Source: Gimesia alba
Lineage (GTDB): Bacteria; Planctomycetota; Planctomycetia; Planctomycetales; Planctomycetaceae
Assembly (NCBI RefSeq): GCF_007744675.1
Contig: NZ_CP036269.1
Span: forward strand, 5,497,546-5,561,545
Length of the DNA stretch: 64,000 bases
Direction of reading: 5' to 3'
Position numbers and translations under genes: made by a program. Below are positions 1 through 9,645 of this stretch, one piece after another; the stretch's first letter is position 1; every line of letters begins with the position of its first letter. The notes below the pieces were generated by a model. That model did not search any database. It worked only from the letters and a program-made list of their open reading frames with translations, and was not told where the DNA came from.

Positions 1-828
1 TTCATCGTAGTACATGTTATCAGCCGCTTCGATGTCCTTGAGGTACATCGCAGCCATTTCGTTATTCGGATCTGCTTCGAGAATCCGACGGAAACAAAAT
101 GCAGCAGCGGGATAGTTTTCCATATCCTCATAGAGCAGTCCCAGATTCAGGATCGCGCCAAGATAAAAAGGAGGGCTGGAAAGTGATTGTTCATAAAGGC
201 GAATCGCGTCTTCGTCGTTTCCACGTGAAGCGTTTTCACCTGCCAGACGGAAAATCGCTCGCGAGTGACGCGGGTCCATGTCGACGGCACGTTCGAAATA
301 TTCAATCGCTCCGTACAGATCGCCTCGGTCCGAGCGGATACATCCCATCTGGAACGAATACTCTGCCCGGCCGGCGGCATCTTTGGCGATGGATGAAAGA
401 ATCGCTTCTGCTTCGTCCAGTTTTCCTACCAGACGTAGCGTTTCTGCTCTTCTGAGAGAGCATTCAATTGAATCGTAGCCCAGCTTGGCTGCTACTTCTA
501 ACTGCTTGTCGGCTTCGTCGTACCGTTTCAAAGCGATTAAGGATACCGACTGATAGAAACTGGCTGTTGCATTGTCTTGCACTTTCTCAAGTTGCAAAAC
601 CGCATCTTTGTGTTGTCCCAACAAATGCAAAGCGATGCCGGCTCTTGCAGTCAGCCCGACGGAAGCCTCGCCTTCTTCAATACTTCTGACGAGCGCCTGC
701 ACTTCATTGCGTAACTCAGAAACCTGATCAGAGCAGACAATTTCGGACAACTGTTCTACATCCGAGAATCCTACGCCTTCGGAGCTTTGTAATACACCTT
801 TTACGTCAATTAATTCGTCGACACTCAC
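1..828 (-). CDS. TPR protein, C-terminus outside window (possible RNAP alpha-CTD fusion)
   Basis: This is the first 276 codons of a gene that runs off the left edge. The start is a GTG at 828, seven bases after an AAGGA Shine-Dalgarno sequence. The first ~50 residues are acidic and contain no signal peptide. From about residue 50 there are repeated helical pairs of TPR type, with tetrads such as YNPGAIEYFERAVDMDPRH-like stretches (here GDLYGAIEYFERAVDMDP). The visible end reads EAADNMYYDE. Planctomycetes have a family of cytoplasmic TPR proteins that carry an RNA polymerase alpha C-terminal-like domain after the repeats; the sequence here resembles that family from memory, but the diagnostic domain would lie outside the window. 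The TPR call is firm, the fusion is inference. Confidence 0.8.
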   Translation of the reverse strand, partial: MSVDELIDVKGVLQSSEGVGFSDVEQLSEIVCSDQVSELRNEVQALVRSIEEGEASVGLTARAGIALHLLGQHKDAVLQLEKVQDNATASFYQSVSLIALKRYDEADKQLEVAAKLGYDSIECSLRRAETLRLVGKLDEAEAILSSIAKDAAGRAEYSFQMGCIRSDRGDLYGAIEYFERAVDMDPRHSRAIFRLAGENASRGNDEDAIRLYEQSLSSPPFYLGAILNLGLLYEDMENYPAAAFCFRRILEADPNNEMAAMYLKDIEAADNMYYDE

Positions 829-1043
829 ACTATTTTCCTTTATTGCAGCTGGCGCGCAGATGGAAGCAGACAATAGATTTTATTCACACAAGCTATTGCC
901 AAATTTTATAAACCCGAATCTTACAATCTGTTTCAGCAAACAGCAACCATTAAGGCCTGTTTCAGCCTTTTTCTCGCTGTGGTTATGTACCTTACCATCC
1001 CACAACGCCAGAAGCATATTCATCCATACAGCAACCGGGACGA

Positions 1044-2489
1044 TTATTGGACAAGCCCCTGGTATCCGCCATCACTGGGTACACCGGGGATATGCCGATT
1101 TTCCTGTACGATTTTGCGGTCCGGATAATCCCTGAGAACACTCTGCAGCAGATCCTCATTCTCTCTCGGGTCGAAGGAGCAGGTCGAATAAACGAGCCGT
1201 CCCCCGGGCTTCAGATGATCCAGAGCCAAATGCAGCAGGTGACTCTGAATTTCTGTCAATTCCTTGATTGCCGCCTCTTCAATTCTCCAACGGGCCTCCG
1301 GACGTTTCCCCAGCACGCCGGAATTGGAACAGGGTGCGTCAACCAAAATGGCGTCAAAGGGCCCTTCGTCCAGCATTCTCTCCTGGGGATGAATTAATTG
1401 CGTTTGAATGCTCGTCAGTCCCAGCCGTGATGCGTTCTGTTCAATTTTCTCGAGGCGATCGTCGCTGACATCCGTGGCGATGACCGTTCCTCGGTCGTAC
1501 ATCAACTCCGCCAGGTGTGTGGTCTTGGTTCCGGGAGCCGCACACAAATCCAACACGGTTTCACCCGGCTGTGGATTGAGCAGATTCCCGGCGGCGATGG
1601 CCGATTCATCTTGAATTGTAAATTTTCCGGCATCAAATCCAACCAGCGATTCCAATGGCACGATTTCTTCCAGCCTGATCGATTGCGGCTCTGTTCCCGG
1701 ACTGGCTTGAATTCCCTCGTGTTTCAATTCTTCCAGCAAGTCATCGCGGCTTGTCTTCAAAACATTGGCACGCAAACAGAGTTTATTGCGTTGATTAAAC
1801 CATTGGGCAATCTGCAGCGTCTGCTCCCACCCAAAGCGTGCCAGCCAATCCGAAATCAACGACTCTGGGAAACTGAATGCTTTGGAAAGATAACCAGCCG
1901 GATTGTCTTTGGGATCTTCGAATAAATCTGTATTCAGACACCGATAGCGGTCCGTACTTAAGGGAATGGTATTGGCTTGTGGCGTTGTTGCGAGGTCCTC
2001 GTTTTGCAGCCTGTCGATGGAACGTAAAATGGCGTTGACCATTTTTTTCCAGCGTACCCGTTTCAGTTTTCCGGCTAACTCAACTGTCTCTGAGACCGCA
2101 GCATGCACAGGGATCTGGTCGAGAATCACCAGTTGATACACGCCCGTTTGCAGCAGCGTCCACAAGGGAGCCTCTACCTTTTCGCGAGGGCGCGTCAGCT
2201 GACTTTCGATCAACGTATCCAGGGTTAACTGACGTCGAATCACGCCGATGCTGATTTCTGTAGCCAGTCGTCGGTCCTTGGAAGAAAGGTCGATCCGGCG
2301 TTCCCAGCGCTGTAGCGAATCGCTGATGAATTGACTGTTCAGACGATATTCTTCGAGCAGGAAAAAAGCGAGTTCCCGAGCCGATCGGAAAAATCGGGGC
2401 AGTGGTAAACTCTCGGGGTCGCTCTCAGGGGCAGTGGAAGATGTATTTTGCTTCCAGACGTTTTTCTTTTTCACGATGACTGACCACAC
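1044..2489 (-). CDS. rsmB: 16S rRNA (cytosine-C5)-methyltransferase, RsmB family
   Basis: It methylates C5 of a cytosine (C967 in E. coli) of 16S rRNA using SAM. The N-terminal ~180 residues form the helical NusB-like RNA-binding domain ([40 protein letters not shown]). The C-terminal half is a Rossmann methyltransferase: SAM motif [12 protein letters not shown], motif [20 protein letters not shown] with its cysteine, and motif [14 protein letters not shown] with the catalytic cysteine. At 481 residues it is slightly longer than the ~430 of E. coli RsmB. The upstream gene aroA overlaps it. The GTG at 2489 is the longest start; a GTG at 2474, forming a GTGA overlap with the aroA stop, is equally plausible and suggests translational coupling. 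Confidence 0.93.
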   Translation of the reverse strand: MWSVIVKKKNVWKQNTSSTAPESDPESLPLPRFFRSARELAFFLLEEYRLNSQFISDSLQRWERRIDLSSKDRRLATEISIGVIRRQLTLDTLIESQLTRPREKVEAPLWTLLQTGVYQLVILDQIPVHAAVSETVELAGKLKRVRWKKMVNAILRSIDRLQNEDLATTPQANTIPLSTDRYRCLNTDLFEDPKDNPAGYLSKAFSFPESLISDWLARFGWEQTLQIAQWFNQRNKLCLRANVLKTSRDDLLEELKHEGIQASPGTEPQSIRLEEIVPLESLVGFDAGKFTIQDESAIAAGNLLNPQPGETVLDLCAAPGTKTTHLAELMYDRGTVIATDVSDDRLEKIEQNASRLGLTSIQTQLIHPQERMLDEGPFDAILVDAPCSNSGVLGKRPEARWRIEEAAIKELTEIQSHLLHLALDHLKPGGRLVYSTCSFDPRENEDLLQSVLRDYPDRKIVQENRHIPGVPSDGGYQGLVQ

Positions 2490-3757
2490 AACCGTTCCAG
2501 GTCAGCAAAGAAATGGGGATAAGTCTTCACCGTACAATCGGGATCGGCAATCACGATTCCGGGCACCTTCAAGCCAACCAGTGCAAAACTCATCGCCATC
2601 CGGTGATCATCGTATGTCTCGATGGTCGCCGGCTGAATTTCCCCTGGAAAAATGGTGACGGAATCTTCGGTTTCTTCAACCTGAATTCCCATACGTTTCA
2701 ATTCGGTGGCTATCGCGGCAAGTCGGTCTGTTTCTTTGTGGCGAATATGTCCTACGTTTCTGATACAGGTTGGACCTTCTGCGAATAACGCGACAGCAGC
2801 TAACGTCTGAGCGGTGTCACTGATATCGTTCATATCCACGTCAATCCCTTTGAGGGGCTTACCTTGAACGGTGATATTGTCGCGTCCGCGTTTGATTTCA
2901 CAGCCCATGTCTTCCAGGACCCGGATAAAATTGATGTCCCCCTGCAATGCGTCCTGATTCAAACCTTCCACGGTAACCGCCCCGCCTGTAATGGCAGCGG
3001 CTGCAAAAAAGTAACTGGCTGCTGAGGCATCGGGTTCGATATCATACGCAACAGGGCGCTGGTAGATTTGAGGCTGAATTCTCCAGACCGTCTCTTCGAG
3101 CCGATCAATGGTGACGCCAAATTGCGCCATCACACCGAGTGTAATATCCAGATAAGGTTTAGACACCATTTCATCCAGAATGGAAATAGTAATCGGGCCT
3201 TGTGCGGCGGGGGCAACCATCAGCAAGGCACTTAAATACTGGCTGGAAACACTGCCCGAAATGGAAGTGTCTCCTCCTGGTAGTCCGTTTGCTTTCACGC
3301 GAACGGGGGGACAACCAGTGCCATTTTCACAGACGACATCGACGCCTAGTCTGTTTAAGGCTTCCACCAGATCTCGAATCGGCCGCTGCTGCATGCGTGC
3401 ATTGCCGTCTAAAACATATTCTCCATGTCCGGTCGCACACAGCGCCGTCAAAAAACGGATGCTGGTGCCACTGTTTTCCAACCAGAGTGAAGCCGACGGC
3501 TGCGGTATTTGTCCAGCACAACCTTCGACTTCAATCGAACATGATTCGGAATCGTGTTTGACGCTGATGCCCAGCCGATTCAGACTCTCGATCATCACCT
3601 GCGTGTCCTGGCTGTCGAGCACACCGGTCAGGTGAGTTGTGCCTTCAGCGAGCGCCGCGACGATTAATGCACGATTGGTAATGCTTTTAGACCCCGGAGG
3701 TCTGACAGCCCCTTTAATGGGACCTGAAACTGGCTTGACTTGATAAGTTTTAGGCAT
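2471..3757 (-). CDS. aroA: 3-phosphoshikimate 1-carboxyvinyltransferase (EPSP synthase)
   Basis: It catalyses the sixth step of the shikimate pathway, joining phosphoenolpyruvate and shikimate-3-phosphate to EPSP in the cytoplasm. The N-terminus has the substrate-binding [19 protein letters not shown] motif. The middle has [16 protein letters not shown], corresponding to the GNAGTAMR signature, then [18 protein letters not shown]. The C-terminus has [15 protein letters not shown] and [11 protein letters not shown]. The 428-residue length is normal for the family. It reads into rsmB with an overlap, so the two are probably co-transcribed although their functions are unrelated. No strong Shine-Dalgarno is visible before the ATG at 3757. 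Confidence 0.96.
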   Translation of the reverse strand: MPKTYQVKPVSGPIKGAVRPPGSKSITNRALIVAALAEGTTHLTGVLDSQDTQVMIESLNRLGISVKHDSESCSIEVEGCAGQIPQPSASLWLENSGTSIRFLTALCATGHGEYVLDGNARMQQRPIRDLVEALNRLGVDVVCENGTGCPPVRVKANGLPGGDTSISGSVSSQYLSALLMVAPAAQGPITISILDEMVSKPYLDITLGVMAQFGVTIDRLEETVWRIQPQIYQRPVAYDIEPDASAASYFFAAAAITGGAVTVEGLNQDALQGDINFIRVLEDMGCEIKRGRDNITVQGKPLKGIDVDMNDISDTAQTLAAVALFAEGPTCIRNVGHIRHKETDRLAAIATELKRMGIQVEETEDSVTIFPGEIQPATIETYDDHRMAMSFALVGLKVPGIVIADPDCTVKTYPHFFADLERLCGQSS

Positions 3758-3888
3758 GAGCTAAGTAATTGATATGTGGATTTTTTGCGAACGTCTCGAA
3801 CATGAGAGGTCATTGAAAGCGTGAGTCATCACAGCATACACACTTGATAACCAAACCTAAAGCGAGGCGGTCAATCAGTTACCATCTC

Positions 3889-4803
3889 TTAAGTATTTTC
3901 GATGGCCTGGGGAAGACCTTCCTGTATCGTCGGAAAAACCAGTTCTACCCCCAACTCTTCACGTAACCTTTTATTACAGCAACGTTTATTCAGTCCTGCT
4001 GCACGTTCGGTGCTGTGCATTCGCTGGGACTTCAAAGCAGGTTGGCCCGGAGCCTCTTCCGCAAATTGAGGGAGCGGTGCCTTGATCAGCCGGGCCAGCG
4101 TTTCATAGTACTCCTGTCGGGTAATCGGTCGACTGTCGCTGACCAGATAATGCGATTCCAGATGGATGTCTGTATCACATTTCAGGATCGTATTCACGAT
4201 ATCAGTGACATGAATCAGATTCAGCCAGGCGTCCGGCCTGCCTGTCAGCGGTTCGCTGGCTTTGATTTGCTGCATCCGGGCCAAAAGTCGCCCGGGACCA
4301 TAAATACCAGCCAGTCTGAGGATCACAGCCGTTGCGGTTTCGCGTTGTGCCCCGTTCGGCAACAAGCCGTGCTGTTCAAACATTTGCTCCGCATCGAGAC
4401 AAATCTGGCCGTTTTCGCGTTCCGGTTCGCAAACGGAGGTCTCATCGACCCATTCGCCCGCGGATTGTCCGTAAACGCTGGTGCTGGAGAGGTAAATGAT
4501 TTTCTGAGTTCGCGGTTTGATTTCCGTCAGTACGTGATCTAATCCCTCGACATAGATCTCACGCCGGGATTTCTCAGCGGAACGATCAAAGCCGACGGCG
4601 TACAGCACGGTTTCTGATTCGGGTAGGCCTTTGAGCGAATCGGGCTGGGTAATATCCCCCATCATGGGTCTGATTCCCCGCTTCTCAAATTCATGAGCGT
4701 GCGTCTCTGAGCGTGTGAGTGCCGAAACAGCGTGCCCCTGTTCCAGCCACTTTTGTGCGACCGACAAGCCGACATAACCACAGCCTATAATCAATTTATG
4801 CAT
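3889..4803 (-). CDS. NAD-dependent epimerase/dehydratase-like protein (extended SDR)
   Basis: The protein begins with a Rossmann fingerprint (MHKLIIGCGYVGLSVAQKWL, GxGxxG), followed by DITQPDSLKGLPE, the strand YLSSTSVYGQSAGEWVDE with the active-site Ser and Tyr region, and RLAGIYGPGR. It resembles the short ~300-residue SDR proteins related to E. coli YeeZ rather than a sugar epimerase with an assigned substrate. I chose the ATG at 4803 because the family normally begins just before the fingerprint; an ATG four codons upstream (4815) is possible. The conserved hypothetical upstream at 4846 is close and may be in the same transcript. The substrate cannot be told from the sequence. Confidence 0.85.
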   Translation of the reverse strand: MHKLIIGCGYVGLSVAQKWLEQGHAVSALTRSETHAHEFEKRGIRPMMGDITQPDSLKGLPESETVLYAVGFDRSAEKSRREIYVEGLDHVLTEIKPRTQKIIYLSSTSVYGQSAGEWVDETSVCEPERENGQICLDAEQMFEQHGLLPNGAQRETATAVILRLAGIYGPGRLLARMQQIKASEPLTGRPDAWLNLIHVTDIVNTILKCDTDIHLESHYLVSDSRPITRQEYYETLARLIKAPLPQFAEEAPGQPALKSQRMHSTERAAGLNKRCCNKRLREELGVELVFPTIQEGLPQAIENT

Positions 4804-4845
4804 CGAAAACACCATTTTCAGGAGGGCGGGAACGAATTCTCTAAT

Positions 4846-5346
4846 TCAGCGTTTACCACGAATCCGCGGCGCCAGTTGATCTGAATGCTGCAGAACCAGT
4901 TGAACGTGAGCTTGAATCTGGTCGCATAATTCACGTTCCGCATTCTCTGGCAGAGTCTGGATTGTTTGAACACCAGAGTCTTCAAGTAACGTTGATTCCA
5001 ATCTCCGAAACCGCTCGGCCATTGTCTGCAATAACGATTCTACCTCTGTTATAGACAGATCGTAGCGATTGAGAATGGATTCTTCAGAATTCCTGACACG
5101 GGTCAACCGGGCCAGCGTGTTTCCCTGGGTGCGATACAAGGCACCTTCTAGATATGCGCGTCTCAAGAAGCCATCCTGATCAAATTGATAGACGGGATCG
5201 CTGCCAAAGTAAAATGAAAAATGGCCGCTTTGCTTCTGTCCCCAGAACAGGGGAAACGCTTCATGAGCCAGCTGCAGTTCGGCACGGGGAAATAACGCCG
5301 TCGCTTCACGCATCAGGTCTTCGCGGTCTTGTTCATTTCGCGCCAT
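4846..5346 (-). CDS. conserved hypothetical protein, 166 aa
   Basis: I do not recognise a named family. The protein is soluble, with no signal peptide or membrane segment. It is charged and largely helical, opening MARNEQDREDLMREATALF and containing an aromatic-rich stretch LFWGQKQSGHFSFYFGSDP around residue 50 and a helical C-terminal half (ITEVESLLQTMAERFRRLE). Codon use and the tight placement between prs (65 bases upstream) and the SDR gene (about 42 bases downstream) support it being real. Function unknown. Confidence 0.75.
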   Translation of the reverse strand: MARNEQDREDLMREATALFPRAELQLAHEAFPLFWGQKQSGHFSFYFGSDPVYQFDQDGFLRRAYLEGALYRTQGNTLARLTRVRNSEESILNRYDLSITEVESLLQTMAERFRRLESTLLEDSGVQTIQTLPENAERELCDQIQAHVQLVLQHSDQLAPRIRGKR

Positions 5347-5411
5347 TGCAAGTCGTCTCTCTATTCTGATCGCAACGATGTCGTAACCATCGGTTTTACT
5401 CAGGAACGTTG

Positions 5412-6359
5412 CTAATCAAACAGATGGCTTACCGATTCGTTACGGTGAATCCGTCGAATGGCCTCGCCCAGCAAGGGGGCAATCGAAATTGTTCTCAAAT
5501 TAGAAAGTTTATCCTGATCAGGAATCGGCAGACTGTTTGTGACCACGATTTCTTTGATGGGTGCCTCGCTCAGCAGCTTGATGGCAGGCCCACAAAAAAC
5601 TGCATGCGATGCACTGACATAGATTTCGCGGGCACCATGTTCTTTGACCACATTGACTGCACCGACAATCGAACCTCCCGTGGAAATCATATCATCGAAC
5701 AGGAGTGCGACTTTCCCTTCAATCGGACCCCCAATAATATTTGCCTGCTGTGTTTCCAGGGCATTTTTGCGGCGTTTATCAACAATCGCCAGCGTGCCCC
5801 CGATATTGTTATTATGTTGCAGCGTTCGTTTGATACTGCCTTCATCCGGGCTCACAACAACCAGGTCTTTATCCGGAATGTTGAGTGATCTGAAGTAACG
5901 ATCCAGTATCGGCGCGGCGTACAAGTGATCGACGGGGGTATCAAAAAAGCCTTGAATCTGGGCGGCGTGCAAATCCATGGCCAGCACCCGGTCAGCGCCG
6001 GCTTCATTGATCAGATTTGCAACCAGCTTGGAAGTAATCGGGACCCGACCGGAGTCTTTTCGGTCCTGTCTTGCGTATCCGAAATAAGGAATGACAGCCG
6101 TGATGCGTTCTGCACTCGCCCGACGACAGGCATCCATCAGTATCAGCAATTCCATCAGATTATCGTTCACGGGAGGCGAAGTTGGCTGAACGATAAACAC
6201 GTCTCGCCCCCGGACATTCTGATTGAGCTTCAGACTGATTTCCCCATCGGGAAAATTGGACAACTCGACCGATGCCAGACGAACGCCGAGATATTCCGCG
6301 ATTTCTCCAGCTAATTGAGGATGAGCTCGTCCACTAAGAAGAGTCAAATGATCATACAT
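5412..6359 (-). CDS. prs: ribose-phosphate pyrophosphokinase (PRPP synthetase)
   Basis: It makes PRPP from ribose-5-phosphate and ATP, feeding purine, pyrimidine, histidine and tryptophan synthesis. Class I features are all visible: SNFPDGEISLKLNQNVRGRD near the N-terminus, the allosteric/ATP region PYFGYARQDRKDSGR, the metal site DLHAAQIQGFFDTPVDHLYA, and the PRPP loop ALLFDDMISTGGSIV (DDxxxTGG) near residue 225. The 315-residue length is typical. It lies downstream of the GlmU-type uridyltransferase, the same gene pair order as glmU-prs in many bacteria, although the gap here is about 215 bases. Confidence 0.97.
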   Translation of the reverse strand: MYDHLTLLSGRAHPQLAGEIAEYLGVRLASVELSNFPDGEISLKLNQNVRGRDVFIVQPTSPPVNDNLMELLILMDACRRASAERITAVIPYFGYARQDRKDSGRVPITSKLVANLINEAGADRVLAMDLHAAQIQGFFDTPVDHLYAAPILDRYFRSLNIPDKDLVVVSPDEGSIKRTLQHNNNIGGTLAIVDKRRKNALETQQANIIGGPIEGKVALLFDDMISTGGSIVGAVNVVKEHGAREIYVSASHAVFCGPAIKLLSEAPIKEIVVTNSLPIPDQDKLSNLRTISIAPLLGEAIRRIHRNESVSHLFD

Positions 6360-6574
6360 TGAAAGCGAAGCCTGCTTTAGTGCGATACTTTGAGTTGCGG
6401 GAACAAGGGCCGTCAGCGCCGAACGGATCTGTCTGGCATACTACCCTATTCACGCTTATCGAGAGAAAGAAGTCAAGCATGAGCTTTCGATTTCGTACGA
6501 AAGTCCTCAAATGCCGCTTTTTGGACGCACTTTACTGAAACGGGCAAGTAGCAAAACGAGCGAATCTCTGTCGA

Positions 6575-7321
6575 TTATTCAGAGGGTGCCTGTTTGAGAA
6601 TTTCGGCCACTTCAGCCAGTTGCTCCTGGGTATTCACACCCATGGCTTCCTGAATATCAAATACCGGATCAGCCAGCACGGTCTGACCTTCTTTGAGTAG
6701 AATTTCGGCACAGTCGGTCAGGTAGTATTCCGCCTGACTGTTATCTGGTTTCACTTTTTCCAATGCATGGAATAACTGTCGGCCGTCAAAAGCGAAGCAG
6801 CCTGTATTGATCTCTTCAATGGCGGCTTCTTCGGGAGTGGCATCCTTTTGCTCTACAATTCGCAAGAATTGACCGTTTGCATCGCGAACGATGCGCCCCA
6901 GGCCTTCGTTGGCTTTGGTCGTTGCCGTCCCCACCACACAAGCCGCCTGGTTCTGCTGTTGAATCTCGAGCAATTTTGCCAGTGAACTTCCTTTCAAGAG
7001 TGGCGTATCACCGGCAAGCACCAGAACAGGCCCATCATGATCGGCCAGATTCTCGGCACTCATCATCACGGCGTGCCCTGTCCCTTTCTGATCGGCCTGC
7101 AAGGCAAATTCCACATCGGAATGAGGTGCGAGAGCTGCTTTCACTTCGTCTGCCTTATGACCGACAATCACGACCAGTTTCTGGCAGTGCGCGGCACGGG
7201 CCGCATCCAGAACGTATTCTATCATCGGACGTCCCAGAATGGGGTGCAGAACTTTGGGAAGTTCTGACTTCATCCTTGTGCTCTTACCGGCGGCAAGGAT
7301 GACGGCTGCAGGAGGATTCAC
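6575..7321 (-). CDS. GlmU-type N-acetylglucosamine-1-phosphate uridyltransferase, single domain
   Basis: The protein is a nucleotidyltransferase that should convert GlcNAc-1-phosphate and UTP to UDP-GlcNAc. It begins with the GlmU signature VILAAGKSTRMKSELPKVLH, then LAGDTPLL for the metal aspartate, EINTGCFAFDGRQLF, QAEYYLTD and GVNTQEQLAEV. All match the N-terminal half of bifunctional GlmU, but the reading frame stops at 248 residues and there is no left-handed beta-helix acetyltransferase domain (hexapeptide repeats) downstream. The GTG start at 7321 has AAGGAA eight bases before it. The acetyltransferase step must come from another gene or the enzyme acts on preformed substrate. Confidence 0.9.
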   Translation of the reverse strand: MNPPAAVILAAGKSTRMKSELPKVLHPILGRPMIEYVLDAARAAHCQKLVVIVGHKADEVKAALAPHSDVEFALQADQKGTGHAVMMSAENLADHDGPVLVLAGDTPLLKGSSLAKLLEIQQQNQAACVVGTATTKANEGLGRIVRDANGQFLRIVEQKDATPEEAAIEEINTGCFAFDGRQLFHALEKVKPDNSQAEYYLTDCAEILLKEGQTVLADPVFDIQEAMGVNTQEQLAEVAEILKQAPSE

Positions 7322-7372
7322 GAATGAATTTCCTTAATCAGGGTGAGATTGGAATTTGGAACAGAGAGCAGA

Positions 7373-8530
7373 TTAAAACTGGACCCCAAACCGGGCGATG
7401 AATCCATCTTTGATGTCAAATCCACCACCGCTTCTGAAGTCAGCCTCGCGTTTCACAATTCCCCCTGCTTCGAGGAACATCGACATACATCCGTTTTCGC
7501 CGCGTAAACCGATCATCATGACGTAGTCCTTGAATTCCACCTGATCGCGGCCAATAACGCCGGCCCGTTCCACCTGGAACGCTTCGATATCATATTCAAA
7601 GCTACCATAGAGCCAGACGCTTTTGTCACCCACATTTCCCAGGAAACGGCTGACACGGGCTTTCGGGAACATGGCACGGATTTCCCAAAGGTCATTGGGG
7701 GTCCAAACTGCACCCGCGTAAGGAATCACATAATCACCCACACGATCCCAGTAAGCAGCCCCTGCGGCGAACATCCAGGTATCAGAAGGTCGAAAGAATA
7801 ACACAACCCGCGCGTCAAACTGCCAGGCATTTGAGCTTAAGCTTTTCGCTAAATCGGATGCCAGAGCGGGAGTAAAGCCTAACTGTACGCTCCACAATCC
7901 ATTGGCGGGAGTTGATAACTGCAAATCACTTCCAAACCGGAATCCCTTGCCGGGTAATGAAACAAACTGAGGACCATCCCAGCCACGGTAGTCAAATTGA
8001 GGTGAAAATGCGAAAATCCAACCATTGCGTGTTGGAGTGGTGTAGGTCAGATCAACGTCGGTTTCAAAGACACCAAAATTACCACCGGGGGCGCCTGTGG
8101 GAGGCACATAAGTCCGTGCTTTTGGCAAAATCCCAAATTCAAATCGGGAAGTCCAGCCAAAACGATAGGGCTGTGGCCCGTTCAAACTAGACGTATAACC
8201 GGGTCCGGGTACCGCCATCTGCTGCCCCATATAGGGATCGACGCCTGCACCGGGTGTGAGAAACGGATCATAGCCCGCCTGTGGCGCACCATACAAATTG
8301 CCGGCTCCCGCGTTGGGATCAAATGGCTGCCCATTTGGAGCCGCATACGTTCCACCGTTCGAAGGTGTCGTCCCAAACGGGACCGACTCTTCATACGTAG
8401 GCGGCGGACTTTGGCCACGAATGACGGCATCAAAGTCTTCTGCGGGTGTATAAATCGTAGTCAATTCAGCGGCATTCAATGGAAGTCCGGCTGAAAACAC
8501 AATGGCAAGACAAAGAAGGGAAGCTTTCAA
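7373..8530 (-). CDS. secreted probable outer-membrane beta-barrel protein
   Basis: A signal peptide is evident (MKASLLCLAIVFSAGLPLNA, then AELTT). After it comes a low-complexity linker of about 100 residues rich in Gly, Pro and Asn (PFGTTPSNGGTYAAPNGQPF, PGAGVDPYMGQQMAVPGPGY). From about residue 120 alternating short strands appear (RFEFGILPKARTYVPP, WIFAFSPQFDYRGWDGP, VWLYGSFEYDIEAF) and the chain ends in a phenylalanine (FIARFGVQF), which is typical of outer-membrane barrels. It resembles planctomycete DUF6268-type barrels, but that family name is from memory. The start is a TTG with AGGT upstream. Function unknown. Confidence 0.75.
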   Translation of the reverse strand: MKASLLCLAIVFSAGLPLNAAELTTIYTPAEDFDAVIRGQSPPPTYEESVPFGTTPSNGGTYAAPNGQPFDPNAGAGNLYGAPQAGYDPFLTPGAGVDPYMGQQMAVPGPGYTSSLNGPQPYRFGWTSRFEFGILPKARTYVPPTGAPGGNFGVFETDVDLTYTTPTRNGWIFAFSPQFDYRGWDGPQFVSLPGKGFRFGSDLQLSTPANGLWSVQLGFTPALASDLAKSLSSNAWQFDARVVLFFRPSDTWMFAAGAAYWDRVGDYVIPYAGAVWTPNDLWEIRAMFPKARVSRFLGNVGDKSVWLYGSFEYDIEAFQVERAGVIGRDQVEFKDYVMMIGLRGENGCMSMFLEAGGIVKREADFRSGGGFDIKDGFIARFGVQF

Positions 8531-9038
8531 TGTTCAACCTGCAAATATGGGATTAATCAGTATATGAGCGGAAATGCTCTGTCTGAATGGGGAGTCAGCA
8601 ACACAATGTGGCTCAACTCTTCGTTGTTGGGGTGGTTTAGTGAGGGGATTTTCCAAATGTTGGAGATTAGGTCAACATCAATCTGAAGCGTGGCGGCTGC
8701 AAACTTGAGGAAAAGTTTGAATTTTCTGGATTTTTATGAGAAAAAAAGCTGCCTATGAAGCGATTTAGAGAGTTTTTCACCAGAAAAGTGAAAAAAGAAA
8801 AGCGAGGGAAGCGGATCGCTTTTTGAACACGACCATACGCTGAGAGACAGGGTGAGATCAGCGTCGCGAATCTGAAGATCTTCCGATAAGGTCAGTCAGA
8901 ATTTTCAATGAAGCGAAGGGAATCGTCAAAAACGTCGACGGATGGAAAAGAGAGCCAGCCTTTTAGCAGACTTCGCGCAGCTTGCTTGCCTGCAGACACT
9001 CTCTACTCTCCAACGACAACGATTCAATCATTCTCAGG
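8531..9038. other. intergenic region, no gene recognised
   Basis: About 500 bases lie between the start of the secreted barrel gene and the end of the small basic protein gene, both on the minus strand. No open frame with a ribosome binding site and plausible composition was found. It must hold the promoter of the barrel gene near 8531-8700. I see no convincing terminator hairpin. Confidence 0.5.
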
Positions 9039-9278
9039 TTATTTGTGGTAACCCAGACCGGTGACGACCGAATGCAATTCTTCGAACGTGATGAATCGAC
9101 GGCGGTGACGCAGTTTGTACTGGTCGATGGCCTGTGCCAACTCATTGACGTCTTCGTTCTCTGAATTATACGAGTTACTGAACTGGCGTCGCTCACCAAT
9201 TCCTTCAGGACGATTGTTATCGCGGTTTTGGCGACGATCCTCGAATGTGACAGATTGTTGCTCGGTAACCTGTTTCAT
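9039..9278 (-). CDS. small basic conserved hypothetical protein, 79 aa
   Basis: A strong AAGGAG Shine-Dalgarno lies seven bases before the ATG at 9278, which supports expression. The N-terminal half is polar and disordered-looking (FEDRRQNRDNNRPEGIGERR). The C-terminal half is a compact predicted helical segment, DVNELAQAIDQYKLRHRRRF followed by ITFEELHSVVTGLGYHK. The run of Lys/Arg/His and the ITFEE-helix-LGYHK ending recall small proteins found repeatedly in planctomycete genomes, but I know no function. It stands alone, with about 370 bases upstream before gpsA on the other strand. It could be a nucleic-acid-binding or regulatory protein, but this is only a guess from its charge. Confidence 0.7.
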   Translation of the reverse strand: MKQVTEQQSVTFEDRRQNRDNNRPEGIGERRQFSNSYNSENEDVNELAQAIDQYKLRHRRRFITFEELHSVVTGLGYHK

Positions 9279-9645
9279 AAGATTGCTCCTTGATTAAATA
9301 TTTACCAAGCAAAACGTAGGTTACATTTTTTGGTAATGTGTGAAAATTTAATATCTGCAACGATTATTTCTGTCATTTGTCGCAAAACATTTCTACTGTT
9401 CTGATTAGGGGAGTTGTACGAGAAAATCAGCACAAATGACCTTTGCAGGATTTGGGGGAGTCAATCTCAGCCCGGAACACTCCTGTCAGAAATACCATCG
9501 ACAGTTATTTCTATCTTCTTTGGCTTACGCGACAATTCTCGTTATATTACAAGTATTCGGATCATGAGAATTCTGCCTGTCATGCTGCATTGAACAGGAG
9601 GGATCTCTGTCACCGGCGAATAATTAAGACAATTCAGGCTCAGAA
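9279..9645. other. divergent intergenic region
   Basis: AT-rich region between the divergent small basic protein gene and gpsA. It holds the Shine-Dalgarno of the former at its left end and a probable sigma-70 promoter of gpsA at 9520-9548. No gene is seen. Confidence 0.6.
9520..9548 (+). promoter_or_regulatory. candidate sigma-70 promoter of gpsA
   Basis: TTGGCT at 9520-9525 and TATATT at 9543-9548 are separated by 17 bases. The -10 matches TATAAT at five of six positions and the -35 matches TTGACA at four of six. It lies about 100 bases before the gpsA start. Confidence 0.5.

Noticed and set aside
8755..8826. Short open frame for a 23-residue very basic peptide (MKRFREFFTRKVKKEKRGKR and so on)
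   Set aside because: No ribosome binding site precedes its ATG, and the basic residues come from an A-rich stretch. Nothing supports translation.
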